Shown here: positions 7,079-13,950 of the stretch, in pieces
Layout: each line of letters starts with the position of its first letter
Numbering within the stretch: the stretch's first letter is position 1
DNA from: JAVWIF01 sp036639635
Lineage (GTDB): Bacteria > Bacillota_I > Bacilli_A > Erysipelotrichales > Erysipelotrichaceae
Direction: 5' to 3'
Assembly: GCA_036639635.1 (NCBI GenBank)
Contig: JAVWIF010000052.1
Coordinates: 1 to 13,950, forward strand
Length of the DNA stretch: 13,950 nt
The notes under the pieces: generated by a model
Told to the model about the DNA's origin: nothing
Seen by the model: only the letters and a program-made list of their open reading frames with translations
The model's database searches: none
Translations under genes and position numbers: made by a program

Positions 7079-7348
7079 ATGTCAATGCCTATTATTACGC
7101 ATAGTGATGTCACACGCTCTAATGCAATTAGCGATATTATTGAGTCTGTTGCTTTAGAACAAACTGCACTTAGCCATATTTTAAATGCAGAAGGTGAAAA
7201 AATCCAAGCAGCGTTACCATTAGCAAAAACAAGTGCAGACTTATTAGCAATTAATGCTTCTGTACAATGCATGATTAAATCAATTACCCAATTAGAGACA
7301 ATTTTACAAGGAAAATTAGAATTATTTGAGAACTGTATCTGCGAGTAA
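7079..7348 (+). CDS. Stand-alone ALEQTALSHILNAEGEKIQ module protein (copy B)
   Basis: An 89-residue protein consisting almost entirely of the module: leader SMPIITHSDVTRS, helix AISDIIES, core VALEQTALSHILNAEGEKIQ, then LLAINASVQCMIKSITQLE and LQGKLELF, ending in FENCICE with two cysteines. Its nearest relative here is copy D (8623), which shares the SMP.I..S.VTR leader. It looks all-helical and soluble, with no signal peptide. The family is one I recall as small uncharacterised proteins in spore-forming Firmicutes. The ATG at 7079 has GGGGGA about 9 bases upstream. The preceding gene ends 59 bases earlier, and a strong terminator closes this unit. Confidence 0.82.
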   Translation: MSMPIITHSDVTRSNAISDIIESVALEQTALSHILNAEGEKIQAALPLAKTSADLLAINASVQCMIKSITQLETILQGKLELFENCICE

Positions 7349-7361
7349 GTGGTGAATGAGT

Positions 7362-7410
7362 AAGCTGTCATATCTTAGAAATTAGGACTAAGGTGTGACA
7401 GCTTTTCTTT
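7362..7410 (+). terminator. Long two-part terminator hairpin after copy B
   Basis: An outer perfect nine-pair stem, AAGCTGTCA (7362-7370) with TGACAGCTT (7396-7404), encloses a second helix CTTAG/CTAAG. TTCTTT follows. It separates the copy B unit from the adhesin unit, which has its own promoter. Confidence 0.8.
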
Positions 7411-7421
7411 AGATAGGGTGC

Positions 7422-7448
7422 ACGATTATTAGGCTTTCACATATACTA
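7422..7448 (+). promoter_or_regulatory. Mother-cell sporulation-like promoter (sigma-K type) for the adhesin-module gene
   Basis: AC (7422-7423), 16 bases, then CATATACTA (7440-7448) matches the sigma-K pattern. It begins only 12 bases after the terminator of the previous unit and is the only good promoter-like element in this gap. Confidence 0.55.
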
Positions 7449-7502
7449 ATGTAGAGTGCTAATAAGTAGTACTCTTAAGTAAAATAAGAGGTGAGTAACT
7501 AT

Positions 7503-8597
7503 ATGGCATTTAATTTTTGGTTAGCAAATGATTTTAATATCTTTGTTATGGGGAATATAAGTCAAAGCGATGCTTACGCAAGCGGTAGTGTTTGGGTGGG
7601 GAAAAATGCTACATTAAAAAATTATAATGTAGGCGAAGATTTAGCACTAGAGCATATTGACTATAAACAAGCATTACAGGTATTAGGTGTTATGAATATT
7701 GTGGGGGGAATCAATTATGCTAGCAATAGTGGAATTGATGTTTTAGGAAGTGTAAGTGCATATTCAATGGAACATAAGAACAAAGTTATAGAACAACCTA
7801 AAACATTTTCTTATCGTCCTTATGATACGAACACAAATCAATATTTATTGGATTCTTCACAAGGATGGGCGCAGTTAAGTTTAAATGGTATTGTAGAACA
7901 AAACGCAACGCAACTTCACTTAAAATCAGTAAGTAACACATTTTGTAACTTTGTTATTGATTGTGCAAGTATTGATGTAACTAGTATTCAAAGTATTCAT
8001 TTAGAAGTACCACAAAAGGCAACAGTCCTCATAAGTATCATAGGAGAACATATCATATTACCATCATTTAAAACAATGATACATGATGTAGCAATTTCAA
8101 AAGAAGATGCTAGTTATGTGGTATGGAATTTTCCATCAGCAGTAAGACTCACTCTGAAAGGTGATATATATGGAGCACTACTTGCTCCACGTGCTAGTGT
8201 TGATAGTGAGGATATAACTATTTATGGAACGCTTATGACTAAAAATTTAAAAGGTTTATGTAAAGGGATAAATAATCCATTTAAAGGAGAACTTATTGAT
8301 CTTGTGAATCCAATTATCATAAGCGATACAACTATGAAACCCAAAGTACTCACTGCTTCAAGAGAACAAGCAATCAATGACTTAATACAATCTATAGCGC
8401 TTGAACAAACGGCTATTTCACATATTATAAATGCGGAAGGTGAAAAGATTCAAGCCGTCTTAAAATTAGAAAGTTCACAAGCAGAAGTATTGGCTATCAA
8501 TAAATCTGTACAATTGATGTTGCTTAATCTAACACGTCTTGAAGTTGTGTTAGAAGGAAAGTTAACATTTGTTAACGATTGTATCGAAGTAGATTAA
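7503..8597 (+). CDS. Choice-of-anchor-A adhesin-like protein with C-terminal ALEQTALSHILNAEGEKIQ-type module (copy C)
   Basis: A 364-residue, two-part protein. Residues about 9-257 look like the choice-of-anchor-A beta-rich domain (TIGR04215 type). The start is NDFNIFVMGNISQSDAYASG, with a further block IVGGINYAS. The diagnostic block is VVWNFPSAVRLTLKGDIYGA (206-225), followed by LLAPRASV and YGTLMTKNL. Family members are usually secreted and end in LPXTG, PEP-CTERM or another anchor. Here there is no signal peptide, and the anchor position holds the helical module (286-356) found alone in the neighbouring genes, ending NDCIEVD. This suggests assembly on a structure reached from the cytoplasm, such as the spore surface. 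The ATG at 7503 is 9 bases after AGAGGTG; an in-frame GTG at 7491 lies inside that site. Copy D follows 25 bases later, probably cotranscribed. Confidence 0.82.
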   Translation: MAFNFWLANDFNIFVMGNISQSDAYASGSVWVGKNATLKNYNVGEDLALEHIDYKQALQVLGVMNIVGGINYASNSGIDVLGSVSAYSMEHKNKVIEQPKTFSYRPYDTNTNQYLLDSSQGWAQLSLNGIVEQNATQLHLKSVSNTFCNFVIDCASIDVTSIQSIHLEVPQKATVLISIIGEHIILPSFKTMIHDVAISKEDASYVVWNFPSAVRLTLKGDIYGALLAPRASVDSEDITIYGTLMTKNLKGLCKGINNPFKGELIDLVNPIIISDTTMKPKVLTASREQAINDLIQSIALEQTAISHIINAEGEKIQAVLKLESSQAEVLAINKSVQLMLLNLTRLEVVLEGKLTFVNDCIEVD

Positions 8598-8622
8598 TTT
8601 AGAAAGAAAGAGGGACAACATA

Positions 8623-8889
8623 ATGTCAATGCCAGTTATCATACCAAGTAATGTTACACGTACACAAGCAATTTCAGATTTAATTGAATCAGTAGCACTA
8701 GAACAAACTGGACTATCTCATATTTTAAATGCTGAAGGAGAAAAAATACAAGCAATTATTAAAACAGGAAGTATTCAAGACATGTTAGCTGTTAACAAAT
8801 CTGTACAAACAACAGTGAATATGGTGAGTCGTTTAGAACAAGTTCTGCAAAGTAAATTAGAACTATTCTCCTGTGATTTTTGTAAGTAA
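8623..8889 (+). CDS. Stand-alone ALEQTALSHILNAEGEKIQ module protein (copy D)
   Basis: An 88-residue soluble helical protein that is nearly all module: SMPVIIPSNVTRT leader, AISDLIES, core VALEQTGLSHILNAEGEKIQ, MLAVNKSVQTTVNMVSRLEQ, LQSKLELF, and tail SCDFCK with two cysteines. It is closest to copy B. The gene follows the adhesin-module gene after 25 bases with an AGAGGGA ribosome binding site and no promoter or terminator between, so the two are probably one operon. Likely role by context: the free form of the same building block that anchors copy C. The function of the family is not established. Confidence 0.82.
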   Translation: MSMPVIIPSNVTRTQAISDLIESVALEQTGLSHILNAEGEKIQAIIKTGSIQDMLAVNKSVQTTVNMVSRLEQVLQSKLELFSCDFCK

Positions 8890-8891
8890 AT

Positions 8892-8921
8892 AAAAAGAAA
8901 ACGCGTAAGCGTTTTTCTTTT
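8892..8921. terminator. Terminator between convergent module gene and activase operon
   Basis: The AAAACGC-GTAA-GCGTTTT hairpin is flanked by A-rich and T-rich tracts on both sides, so it can act in either direction. The TAA of the leftward gene (8922-8920) lies at its right edge. Confidence 0.82.
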
Positions 8922-10209
8922 AGTGTTCATAGGCATAAAGCTTTGTCTTATCTTTTGCTGCTTTTTTGTGGGTTAAGAATTGTTCATTCAAACGAGCATT
9001 AGATAACATTAACTTTAAACGATTTTCTTGGTTGATTCGAGTGGCACTTGGATCATAGTCTACCGCAACAATATTTGCATTTGGATATATATTTTTTATC
9101 TTACGCGTCATTCCTTTTGCGACAATATGATTAGGAAGACAACCAAAAGGTTGACAACAAACAATATTATTCACACCACTTTTGATAAGGGTGACCATTT
9201 CACTAGTTAATAACCATCCTTCTCCCATCTTCGCTCCACGATTGATAATGTCTTCACTATTTGCGATAACTTCTTGAAAGCTATCAAAGGGGCGGAAGAT
9301 TCCTTGCTGTTCAATTGCTTTATTTGCCTTGTTTTGTAAATGTTGTATATAGGTACTAAGAAGAGCTAGTATATGATGCGTTTTACGATTACGATGATAA
9401 TATTCATAATCTGTTTTGGTATTTTCTAAACTATACAAACCAAAATCTAATACTCCTGAAATAACTGGTTCACAGCCTTCATTTATTAAAAAGTCTTCGA
9501 GTTGATTGTTCCCTAAAGGCGCATACTTCATATATATTTCACCAACAATACCAACTTGTATTTTTGGATGAGTTTCTCGTGATATACGTGCAAAATCTTC
9601 TGATAAAGCTTTACAATTCTTATGAATTGCTAAAAAGGCGAAACTATTAAATTGTTCGGATAATACCTGAATCCAAGTATTCACAAGCTGATCACTACTT
9701 CCTTGGATTTTTTCAAAAGGTTTACATTGGTTTTTAATCCACATGAGAACATCACCATATAGAAACGCAAACAATAAGCGAACCAATACCATCGGTGTTA
9801 ACTTAAATCCACTACTTTTCTCCAAATTAGCAAAATTGACAGAAATCACCGGTACTTGTGGAAATCCTGCTTGAATTAAAGCTTTACGAAGTAAATGAAT
9901 ATAGTTAGAAGCACGACAACCGCCGCCTGTTTGTGTAATTGCTAAAGCGACGTGATTGATGTCGTACGCTCCGCTTTTTAAAGCATTGATCATTTGTCCT
10001 ATGACTAATAAAGCGGGAAAACAAGTATCATTATGGACATTTTTTAATCCTTCATCAATAATGTTTTGATCCTCACCTTTTAAGATTTCTATTTGATATC
10101 CATCCGCACATAATATGTTCTTTAAAAAAGTAAAATGAATAGGTAACATCATTGGTACCAAAATTTTATGGGTTTTTTTCATTTCTTTTGTGAATTCAAC
10201 ATGTTCCAT
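8920..10209 (-). CDS. COG3581-type 2-hydroxyacyl-CoA dehydratase-related protein (C-terminal part of the activase, split by TAG)
   Basis: A 429-residue iron-sulphur protein related to the HgdB/BcrB-type dehydratase or reductase subunits. Conserved-looking cysteines are C63 (NDTCFPALL), C98 (QTGGGCRASNY) and C351, C352, C357 (NIVCCQPFGCLPNHIVAKG), the pattern expected for a [4Fe-4S] or double-cubane cluster. In many Firmicutes this segment is the last third of a single ~1400-residue activase protein, starting just at FTKEMKK. Here it is a separate ORF in the same frame as the upstream gene, separated from it only by TAG and three codons. TAGGATG, overlapping the upstream stop, could act as a ribosome binding site 8 bases before the ATG, so translational reinitiation is plausible. 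The substrate is unknown. Confidence 0.8.
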   Translation of the reverse strand: MEHVEFTKEMKKTHKILVPMMLPIHFTFLKNILCADGYQIEILKGEDQNIIDEGLKNVHNDTCFPALLVIGQMINALKSGAYDINHVALAITQTGGGCRASNYIHLLRKALIQAGFPQVPVISVNFANLEKSSGFKLTPMVLVRLLFAFLYGDVLMWIKNQCKPFEKIQGSSDQLVNTWIQVLSEQFNSFAFLAIHKNCKALSEDFARISRETHPKIQVGIVGEIYMKYAPLGNNQLEDFLINEGCEPVISGVLDFGLYSLENTKTDYEYYHRNRKTHHILALLSTYIQHLQNKANKAIEQQGIFRPFDSFQEVIANSEDIINRGAKMGEGWLLTSEMVTLIKSGVNNIVCCQPFGCLPNHIVAKGMTRKIKNIYPNANIVAVDYDPSATRINQENRLKLMLSNARLNEQFLTHKKAAKDKTKLYAYEH

Positions 10210-10218
10210 TACGACATC

Positions 10219-13143
10219 CTACCTTTCTTGTATGGCAGCAAGTAAACTTCTACAACGTATTTTAATTGCTCCTAAATTATCTACTTCATCAATCTTAATT
10301 TGTGTATATAAACGACCATGGTTTCTTAATAAATCTTTTATTTCATCAGTAGTAATGGCATCAATACCACAACCAAAACTAACGAGTTGAATAAGCTCAA
10401 TATCTTTGTGTTCTAAAACATATTGGGCTGCATTGTACATCCGTGAATGAAATGTCCATTGATTTAAGGTATGGATGCTAGGTTTTGTTGCACAGCGTTC
10501 TATACAATCTTCACTTAATACAACAAAGCCTAAATCATTTAATAAACGATGAATTCCATGACTAATCTGTGGATCAATATGATAAGGCCTTCCAGCTAAT
10601 ATGACCATTTTATATCCATTATTTCTAGCAAATGTAATTGCTCGTTTTCCTTCTCTTTTTATTTTGTTTTTATACTCGTCATAAGCTTGATAAGCATGGC
10701 TACTAGCTCCTTTAACTTCTTCTAAAGATATTTGTAACCCTTGTTTTTTGAAGTAAGCAACCATCTTTTTTTCAAAGTTTTTTCGATCTTCTAAATATAC
10801 ATAAGGATATAAAAACTGACAATCTTTAAACTCTATATTTCCTTCAATCACTTCTGGATAATAAGCTACAACAGGACAATTAAAGTGATTATCACCTAAA
10901 TGTTCATCTACATTATAGGTCATACAAGGATAGAAAATAGTAGGGATACCTTGATCTATCAAAGATTGGATATGCCCATGAACTAGCTTTGCTGGATAAC
11001 ACACTGTATCAGATGCAATCGTATGTTGACCACGCGCATAGAGTGTTTTACTAGAACGCCCACTTAGTATCACTTCATAGCCTAAATTTGTAAAGAATGA
11101 GTGCCAAAAGGGAAGATGTTCATACATATTTAATACGAACGGAATTCCTATTTTACCACGAGGTCCCTTGTAACTCTTTAACTTTAAAAGTTCTTCATAT
11201 TTATAATCATATAGATTTGGTAATTTATTTTTATTTACGTTTCCACTCGTTGGTCTTTCACATTTATTCCCAGCAATATGTTTACTAGCATCACTAAAAG
11301 TATTCACTGTTAAGTTACAATGATTATTGCATAGTCCACACTTTGTGGCAATTGATGTATGGCTAAAGTTCTTTACTTCTTCTAAACTTAAGAGGGTACT
11401 TTTTTTAGGTTGTTTTTCTTTTGCTAATAAAGCCGCTCCATAGGCACCCATCAAATGGGCAATACTAGGACGTATGACATCTCTTCCTAATTCTAATTCA
11501 AAACTACGAAGAACGGTATCATTTAAGAAAGTTCCTCCTTGTACAACAATCTCTTTACCAATATCATCGGCACTTTTCGCTCGTATTACCTTATATAAGG
11601 CATTCTTAACTACACTAATGCAAAGACCAGCACTGATATCTTCTAGAGTTGCACCATTTTTCTGTGCTTGTTTGACAGAAGAATTCATAAAGACAGTACA
11701 ACGAGTTCCTAAATCTACAGGATGTTGACCCGCCAATCCCATTTGAGCAAATGTTTGAATATCATGTCCCATACTTTTCGCAAAGGTTTCAATAAAGCTA
11801 CCACACCCACTAGAACAAGCTTCATTTAACAAAATATCATCGATGGAATGATCCTTAATACGAAAACATTTCATATCTTGTCCACCAATATCAATAATAA
11901 AGTCAACATTAGGATTAAAATGCTTCGCAGCACTATAATGTGCAATTGTCTCCACAATTCCCATATCTATATGGAAAGCGTGTTTCATTAACTCCTCACC
12001 ATATCCAGTTACTGCACTGTTACAAATATGAATATGATCTTCACAAAGTGTTAATATGTTTAATAATTCTTTTTGTATGACATCTACAGGATTTCCTTTG
12101 TTATTCGTATAACTTTCATATAAAATATTACTATTTTCATCTATTAAGACAAGCTTAGTAGTAGTGCTACCTGCATCAATACCTAAATAAGCGTTTCCTT
12201 GATATTCATTTATGTTCGTCTTTTTTACTTTTGCATGATGGTGACGGTTTTTAAATGCTAAGTATTCACTATCATTTGCAAATAAGGGAGGAAGACCTAA
12301 ATTAGTTACTTTCTTTTGAGCCATTAACTGCATTTTTGTCAGTATTTCATCATAGGTATAGGAAACTTTTTCACCACTTGCATAAACAGCACTTCCTAAT
12401 GCGACAAAATAAGGGCTAAGAGGAGGAAAGTTCGCTTCTTCATCACTAAGATGAAGCGTTTGTTTAAAGCGTTCTTGTAACCCTTTAAGAAAATGCAAAG
12501 GACCACCTAGAAATAAAACATTGCCTTCTATATTCCGACCTTGTGCAAGTCCGGTGATACATTGGTCAACGACAGCTTGAAAGATACTAGCGGCTAAATT
12601 ACTTTTTTCACAGCCTTGGTTAATTAAAGGCTGGACATCACTTTTCGCAAATACACCACAACGTGAAGCGATTGGATAAAGGGTCGTGTGTTGTAAAGAT
12701 AAGGCATCCATAGTTGCTAAATCAACGTTTAATAAGGAAGCCATTTGATCGATAAAAGCCCCAGTTCCACCAGCACAAGTTGAATTCATTCGTTCTTCCA
12801 ATGCTCCCTTTAAAAAGATAATTTTGGCATCTTCTCCACCAAGTTCAATCACTACATCACTCTTTGGATAATATTTCTTAACTCCTTGTGCACTAGCAAA
12901 TACTTCTTGAACAAAAGGAAACGCAGCATCACTAGCAATACCCAATCCAGCACTCCCAGTAATTGCTAAGGATATGGAATGCCCTTTAAGAAGTGTTTCA
13001 AGTTCTTGTATCTTTGTTACACTCATTTCTCTTACTTTAGATTTATGACGTTCATAGCTTTTATAAACGATATCATCATGCTCATTTAAGACAACGGCTT
13101 TTATTGTAGTGGAACCAACATCAATTCCTAATTTATATGTCAT
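10219..13143 (-). CDS. Acyl-CoA dehydratase activase-like protein: two BcrAD/BadFG ATPase domains plus DUF2229-like domain
   Basis: A 974-residue cytoplasmic protein related to HgdC/CompA, the ATP-driven electron-transfer activators of 2-hydroxyacyl-CoA dehydratases. Two ASKHA ATPase domains are present: 1 (5-265) with LGIDVGSTT and 2 (319-577) with LGIDAGSTT. Each keeps the two cysteines that bind the bridging [4Fe-4S] cluster in HgdC: C123 and C162; C443 and C482. A DUF2229/COG3580-like region (about 600-974) begins with CGLCNNHC (602-609) and C628. TTG at 13149 is possible, but GAGG lies 7 bases before the ATG at 13143, which I chose. This ATG overlaps the TGA of the tetR gene (ATGA), indicating translational coupling. 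The frame runs on, through one TAG, into the next ORF. Such proteins lack a defined substrate; an ATP-dependent low-potential reduction is inferred. Confidence 0.88.
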   Translation of the reverse strand: MTYKLGIDVGSTTIKAVVLNEHDDIVYKSYERHKSKVREMSVTKIQELETLLKGHSISLAITGSAGLGIASDAAFPFVQEVFASAQGVKKYYPKSDVVIELGGEDAKIIFLKGALEERMNSTCAGGTGAFIDQMASLLNVDLATMDALSLQHTTLYPIASRCGVFAKSDVQPLINQGCEKSNLAASIFQAVVDQCITGLAQGRNIEGNVLFLGGPLHFLKGLQERFKQTLHLSDEEANFPPLSPYFVALGSAVYASGEKVSYTYDEILTKMQLMAQKKVTNLGLPPLFANDSEYLAFKNRHHHAKVKKTNINEYQGNAYLGIDAGSTTTKLVLIDENSNILYESYTNNKGNPVDVIQKELLNILTLCEDHIHICNSAVTGYGEELMKHAFHIDMGIVETIAHYSAAKHFNPNVDFIIDIGGQDMKCFRIKDHSIDDILLNEACSSGCGSFIETFAKSMGHDIQTFAQMGLAGQHPVDLGTRCTVFMNSSVKQAQKNGATLEDISAGLCISVVKNALYKVIRAKSADDIGKEIVVQGGTFLNDTVLRSFELELGRDVIRPSIAHLMGAYGAALLAKEKQPKKSTLLSLEEVKNFSHTSIATKCGLCNNHCNLTVNTFSDASKHIAGNKCERPTSGNVNKNKLPNLYDYKYEELLKLKSYKGPRGKIGIPFVLNMYEHLPFWHSFFTNLGYEVILSGRSSKTLYARGQHTIASDTVCYPAKLVHGHIQSLIDQGIPTIFYPCMTYNVDEHLGDNHFNCPVVAYYPEVIEGNIEFKDCQFLYPYVYLEDRKNFEKKMVAYFKKQGLQISLEEVKGASSHAYQAYDEYKNKIKREGKRAITFARNNGYKMVILAGRPYHIDPQISHGIHRLLNDLGFVVLSEDCIERCATKPSIHTLNQWTFHSRMYNAAQYVLEHKDIELIQLVSFGCGIDAITTDEIKDLLRNHGRLYTQIKIDEVDNLGAIKIRCRSLLAAIQER

Positions 13144-13724
13144 AAGCAAGCCTCACTTTCTAACATACAGTATAATGTTCTTTTTAATTCAGGTAAAATA
13201 TGATCCATAGTATCAGGCTGATGAAAGAAAATCGCGTTGTAACATACGACATCTAACATTTCCATGATTAACATAAAACGATTGAGTGTAACACTAACTT
13301 CTTCATGCTCACGCTTAATTACTGATAAAAAATCATTTAATTTATCAATTCGTTCAAATACAAGTTTACGATGCTCTTGTGTATCTAAGACTACCGTTAT
13401 GTTTTTATGAATCATCTTCAAGGCTTCTTGATGCTGTAAATAGAATTCTATCATTTCATTTACAAAGCATATTCCCCAATGGTTTTGTGTAGTATGTGCT
13501 ATTTCATAAGAACTGTTAAGCAATTCATTTAAAGAATTTCCATATTGTTTTATTAATATTTGAGATATTAATTCTTGTTTGTCCTTATAGTATAAATAGA
13601 AGGTTCCTTTAGCGACACTTGCGCGTTTCACAATATCATTAACAGAAGTTGTCTCTATTCCTTGCTCATGAAATAAAGAAATTGCAGCGTCTTGTATTCT
13701 ATATCTTTTATCGAGTCTTTCCAT
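13140..13724 (-). CDS. TetR/AcrR-family transcriptional regulator
   Basis: A 194-residue repressor-type protein. The N-terminal HTH (about 8-54) is typical: AAISLFHEQGIETTSVNDIV, then the recognition helix in VAKGTFYLYYKDK (37-49). The C-terminal helical ligand and dimer domain shows no recognisable specificity. It is the first gene of the operon, overlapping the activase start by ATGA, and the promoter upstream has a perfect palindrome on its -35. Autoregulation plus control of the activase is therefore likely. The ligand could be an acyl-CoA or a related metabolite, but that is a guess from the neighbour only. The ATG has a GGAAGTGA site upstream. Confidence 0.9.
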   Translation of the reverse strand: MERLDKRYRIQDAAISLFHEQGIETTSVNDIVKRASVAKGTFYLYYKDKQELISQILIKQYGNSLNELLNSSYEIAHTTQNHWGICFVNEMIEFYLQHQEALKMIHKNITVVLDTQEHRKLVFERIDKLNDFLSVIKREHEEVSVTLNRFMLIMEMLDVVCYNAIFFHQPDTMDHILPELKRTLYCMLESEACL

Positions 13725-13753
13725 ATCTTCACTTCCAATTCATTCTTAAGAAT

Positions 13754-13782
13754 AGTTTAAACCAATAATGACCGTCGGTCAA
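13754..13782 (-). promoter_or_regulatory. Promoter of the tetR-activase operon
   Basis: On the minus strand, TTGACC (13782-13777), 17 bases, then TAAACT (13759-13754): a good housekeeping promoter, with the start codon 30 bases beyond the -10. Confidence 0.72.
13769..13781. promoter_or_regulatory. Probable TetR operator palindrome
   Basis: TGACCG-T-CGGTCA is a perfect 6+1+6 inverted repeat of the kind bound by many TetR/AcrR regulators. It is GC-rich in an AT-rich gap and covers the -35 box, so binding would block the promoter of the regulator's own operon. Confidence 0.75.
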
Positions 13783-13950
13783 TGATTTCTCTTTTATTTT
13801 TACAATATAGCAAATGTTATAAAAATGATACCGGTTTCTTTGCTTTTATATTTAAATTTTGCATAAAAAACCTAAAATCTAAAAAGAAAAGCAATGATAT
13901 TATAAAATATAAAAACAACGTTATCTACTTTTTATCACTGCTTTACTTGT
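13783..13950. other. AT-rich right edge, no assignable gene
   Basis: These bases are very AT-rich with stops in all frames; no ORF with a start and ribosome binding site is visible. No convincing promoter or terminator was found. Confidence 0.6.

Noticed and set aside
6931..7371. 146-codon open frame on the minus strand
   Set aside because: It overlaps copy B and the end of the orphan gene on the opposite strand, has no ribosome binding site or family resemblance, and runs into the terminator; a shadow frame.
7491..7493. GTG as start of the adhesin-module gene
   Set aside because: It lies within the AGAGGTGA ribosome binding site; the ATG at 7503 is 9 bases downstream of that site and fits better.
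7079..8889. Tandem repeat or recent duplication of copies B and D
   Set aside because: The proteins are similar, but the DNA differs at many codons and the flanks are unrelated, so these are old paralogues rather than a DNA-level repeat.
10219..10221. Programmed TAG readthrough or recoding as the default explanation of the split activase
   Set aside because: No stimulatory structure or known readthrough context is visible, and a usable ribosome binding site and ATG follow at once, so reinitiation is simpler; kept only as an alternative.

Overview
The window is AT-rich, densely packed, Gram-positive-type DNA with strong AGGAGG-like ribosome binding sites. It probably comes from a low-GC anaerobic Firmicute; Erysipelotrichia or a neighbouring clostridial group is my best guess. 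Evidence for an anaerobe is a rubrerythrin with an N-terminal rubredoxin domain and an oxygen-sensitive 2-hydroxyacyl-CoA dehydratase activase operon. No tRNA, rRNA, CRISPR array, insertion sequence or phage gene was seen, and no gene-free stretch exceeds 300 bases.

Left part (1-6163). A partial leftward ORF with a ParB-like N-terminal motif is cut by the window edge. It diverges from a YwaF/TIGR02206-type membrane protein. Then come a reverse rubrerythrin with its own promoter and terminator, a large ABC-ATPase/FtsX-permease fusion whose ATPase half has lost every catalytic motif, and a compact Uup-like ABC-F ATPase.

Centre (6164-8921). This is the most unusual region: five small to medium genes with no signal peptides. 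Four carry the same helical module (core ALEQTALSHILNAEGEKIQ), three as small stand-alone proteins and one as the C-terminal domain of a choice-of-anchor-A adhesin-like protein. The fifth is a cysteine-rich orphan. Every transcription unit here has an AC-N16/17-CATAnnnTA element just upstream, the pattern of mother-cell sporulation sigma factors (sigma-K, or sigma-E for one of them). My reading is a spore-surface (coat/exosporium) locus: a module that anchors or cross-links, made both alone and fused to an adhesin fold, exported by mother-cell deposition rather than secretion. The cluster is bounded on both sides by hairpins shared with the convergent neighbours.

Right part (8920-13782, all leftward). 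A TetR-family regulator overlaps by ATGA a large activase protein (two BcrAD/BadFG-type ATPase domains plus a DUF2229-like domain). This is followed in the same reading frame, after a single TAG, by the COG3581-type domain that is usually part of the same ~1400-residue polypeptide. A perfect TGACCG-T-CGGTCA palindrome sits on the -35 of the operon promoter and is the likely autoregulatory TetR operator. The remaining 168 bases at the right edge are AT-rich with nothing I can assign.
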